Assembly (NCBI GenBank): GCA_021545595.1 | Contig: JAJRVG010000186.1 | Coordinates: forward strand, 1 to 7,555 | DNA length: 7,555 nucleotides | DNA from: Zetaproteobacteria bacterium | GTDB lineage: Bacteria > Pseudomonadota > Zetaproteobacteria > Mariprofundales > Mariprofundaceae | Reading direction: 5' to 3' | Part shown: piece after piece, positions 6,026 through 7,555 of the stretch | Numbering within the stretch: position 1 is the stretch's first letter | Layout of the letters: every line of letters starts with the position of its first letter | Program-made: the position numbers and the translations under genes | Notes under the pieces: model-generated | What the model was told of the DNA's origin: nothing | Seen by the model: the letters and a program-made list of their open reading frames with translations, nothing else | Database searches by the model: none

Positions 6026-7177
6026 ATGTTGAATTCAATTGAACTTCGCTGCCCAACCTTCGAAACCAAAACGGATGCCCTTGCATATGACAGGCGAGCC
6101 AAGCGCTTGCTGGAAGGATATAGAGGGATCCGTCGAATTGGATTTATGCAGTACCGTCTGCAGTATCGTCCAAAAGGATTCAGACCATTCGACAGGGTAT
6201 TCAGAGATATCGACCAAGCTATTGAGATGCACTCTAAGTTAAAAGCAATGTACCAATCTGGTCTGTTGGAGCCTACCGAGCACTTCACGGCCACGCTGAA
6301 AGGCCTGTTACAACGCTACAGCGATGAAGTGGTTCCCAAGATATCATCATACCCAAGCCGAGAGAAAAGCAGACTGAGGAAACTGTGTTCATACGATATA
6401 GCAAAAGTATTAGCACACAAACTTGCTCGCCAGCACTTTAACGCCTGGAGAGATATACGCCGCTCTGAAACCAGTTTAAGAAAAGGTGTTGAAAAGCCAA
6501 TTAGCCGAAAAACAATTAAAGATGAACTAAGCCTCATCAAACGCGTTCTGGAATATGCTGAAGATGAATGGGCAATAGAATTACCAAAAGGAAACCCTAT
6601 TGACGTCAGGCGGATCATGCGACGCATTGAAAATGATAAAGTTGAAAAGAAAGCGATAGCATCACCCGATATCGAGGCCAAACTTCTGGAGGCTTGCGCA
6701 AAATATGGAGATGGCCATTCACTTCGTGATCTGGTTGAGCTTGGATTGGCTACCGGTTGTCGCCGTGGCGAGCTGGCAGGACTATGCTGGGAAAATATTT
6801 TCATTGATGAGCGAATCATGAGAGTCAGAAACAAAGACCGAAAACACGATGGCAAGCAACTTAGAGGTGTGCCACTAGGGCCAAGAGCACTCGCAGTCCT
6901 GAAACGTATAGGTATCCAAGACAATGGATCTGTATTCATTTACACCAATCCGGATTCAATCACCAAAGCAATGTCCAGAGTAAGGAAAAAACATCCGGAT
7001 GTTCCCGACTTTGAGTTCATTACACCCCATTCCTTACGACATACAGCCATCACCAGACAGCAGAAGAAAGGACTTTCCCCAGCACAAGTGCAGGCAATGT
7101 CCGGACATAAAACAACGCAAATGCTAGATAACTACACTCATCTTCAGGCCGAAGATGTTATTGAATTTGCGGACTAA
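6026..7177 (+). CDS. Tyrosine recombinase (phage/genomic-island integrase)
   Basis: A complete 383-residue site-specific recombinase that would integrate and excise its element by cutting DNA through a tyrosine. The N-terminal part (about 1-80) is basic, with YRLQYRPKGFRPF, a likely arm/DNA-binding segment; a core-binding helical region follows (about 85-205); the catalytic domain spans about 210-380. Catalytic residues visible are Arg246 in TGCRRGEL, probably Lys270 in the beta-hairpin (RNKDRKHDG), His335 and Arg338 in TPHSLRHT, His361 in MSGHK, and Tyr370 in DNYTHL. All are intact, so the enzyme looks functional. The ATG at 6026 has only a weak ribosome binding site. Base use is visibly more AT-rich than in the export operon, in line with acquired DNA. 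It stands just after tRNA-fMet, its likely target. Confidence 0.95.
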   Translation: MLNSIELRCPTFETKTDALAYDRRAKRLLEGYRGIRRIGFMQYRLQYRPKGFRPFDRVFRDIDQAIEMHSKLKAMYQSGLLEPTEHFTATLKGLLQRYSDEVVPKISSYPSREKSRLRKLCSYDIAKVLAHKLARQHFNAWRDIRRSETSLRKGVEKPISRKTIKDELSLIKRVLEYAEDEWAIELPKGNPIDVRRIMRRIENDKVEKKAIASPDIEAKLLEACAKYGDGHSLRDLVELGLATGCRRGELAGLCWENIFIDERIMRVRNKDRKHDGKQLRGVPLGPRALAVLKRIGIQDNGSVFIYTNPDSITKAMSRVRKKHPDVPDFEFITPHSLRHTAITRQQKKGLSPAQVQAMSGHKTTQMLDNYTHLQAEDVIEFAD

Positions 7178-7478
7178 TAAGCCTGACGGATTAATAAGAA
7201 CTTCTCTCCACTGGCCTTGCAGGTTACTAGATGAGTTCTGTGGTTCTGGACAACATAAGGGTGTTTCACACCCTAATACCATCTCTTCAGCTAAAGGTTT
7301 TCTGGAGCTTGATTCTGTAGCCCCTTGGGCAGCCAGACTCTTTAGCCAGATGAAAACAATGTTGTAATAAAACAAAAAGATAGAGTGTTGTCTCATGCAC
7401 CTGCCTGCAAAGATTGTAGTGGTTCGGCAATTGTGTAGGATTAGAAAAGGGTAATAATCTAAACCTAGGAGATTACCC
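7178..7478. other. Gap between recombinase and transposase, no gene called
   Basis: It holds a seven-pair hairpin AGGGTGT-TTC-ACACCCT (7258-7274) without a T-run, and the presumed left end of an insertion sequence from about 7415. Frames open on both strands (to 7367 on plus, 7124-7519 on minus), but neither has a ribosome binding site or recognisable protein sequence. Confidence 0.45.
7449..7478 (+). promoter_or_regulatory. Hairpin covering the transposase ribosome binding site
   Basis: GGGTAAT (7449-7455) pairs with ATTACCC (7472-7478), directly before the ATG. With a three-base bulge the stem extends to nine pairs (CT with AG). AGGAG (7467-7471) lies in the loop and stem. A longer transcript entering from outside would hide the start; a transcript starting inside the element might not. 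Confidence 0.5.
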
Positions 7479-7555
7479 ATGAGCCACAGGAAACGAACCA
7501 CGTACACGAAGGAATTCAAGCAGGAGGCTGTTGATTTGATACTGGATCAAGGCTA
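7479..7555 (+). CDS. IS3/IS911-type transposase OrfA, N-terminal 25 residues (cut by window edge)
   Basis: The protein begins MSHRKRTTYTKEFKQEAVDL, the typical opening of the small helix-turn-helix OrfA subunit of IS3-family elements (basic start, then YTKEFKQEAV leading into the first helix). OrfA binds the element ends and is usually fused to OrfB by a -1 frameshift. AGGAG lies seven bases before the ATG. Completeness cannot be judged. Confidence 0.85.
   Translation, partial: MSHRKRTTYTKEFKQEAVDLILDQG

Larger units (their letters stand above)
7415..7555 (+). mobile_element. Left part of an IS3-family-like insertion sequence (cut by window edge)
   Basis: Called from the transposase start at 7479. 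The left terminus is a guess: TGTAGTGG at 7415-7422 begins with TG as IS3-family ends do. The matching right inverted repeat and target duplication would lie outside the window. Confidence 0.5.

Noticed and set aside
6316..6939. 207-codon minus-strand open frame
   Set aside because: It is fully antisense to the recombinase, whose catalytic motifs are intact. The antisense protein is Ser/Arg/Leu-rich with no domain features.
7258..7274. Terminator for the recombinase gene
   Set aside because: The stem is good, but the following bases are AATACC, not Ts, so intrinsic termination is not supported.
7124..7519. 131-codon minus-strand open frame downstream of the recombinase
   Set aside because: It overlaps the recombinase C-terminus and the transposase start, and I see no ribosome binding site or recognisable motif.

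Overview
The window looks like a chromosomal segment from a Gram-negative bacterium, probably a gamma- or zeta-like member of the Pseudomonadota. It carries an outer-membrane polysaccharide export system of the Wza/Wzb/Wzc type, proteins with secretion and lipoprotein signals, and an initiator tRNA almost identical to the enterobacterial one. The species cannot be fixed from this sequence. The genes fall into three blocks separated by a repeat-rich spacer and a tRNA.

Block 1 (1-3739, all minus strand) is a capsule/exopolysaccharide export operon, transcribed from right to left. It starts with a secreted, glycine-rich, outer-membrane-barrel-like protein built from three related repeats (2225-3739). 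Next come Wzb, a tyrosine phosphatase (1734-2174), Wza, an outer-membrane export lipoprotein (562-1734), and Wzc, a tyrosine autokinase/co-polymerase of which only the first 176 residues lie in the window (1-528). wzb and wza are joined by a TAATG stop/start overlap. Wzc and Wza would form the trans-envelope export machine, and Wzb would dephosphorylate Wzc. The barrel protein sits roughly where Wzi is found in group 1 capsule operons, but I see no Wzi similarity, so its function is open.

Block 2 (3740-4776) has no convincing gene. From about 3992 to 4680 it is a nested array of palindromic repeats: a 141-bp direct tandem duplication differing at one base, a 52/53-bp module present in two places, seven copies of the left-end motif CGTCATACC, and one intact 55-bp element (4625-4679) that could fold as a three-way junction.

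Block 3 (4777-5736, plus strand) is a DHH/DHHA1-type phosphoesterase-like protein with a TTG start and a strong ribosome binding site. An 11-bp inverted repeat ends exactly at that site.

Block 4 (5775-7555) begins with a strong promoter and an initiator tRNA-Met, followed by a clean rho-independent terminator, short direct repeats, and a complete tyrosine recombinase (6026-7177). This is the usual layout of an element integrated at the 3' end of a tRNA gene. A short non-coding stretch follows, then the start of an IS3-type transposase gene (7479 onward), whose start region can fold into a hairpin that hides the ribosome binding site. The far end of the island lies outside the window.
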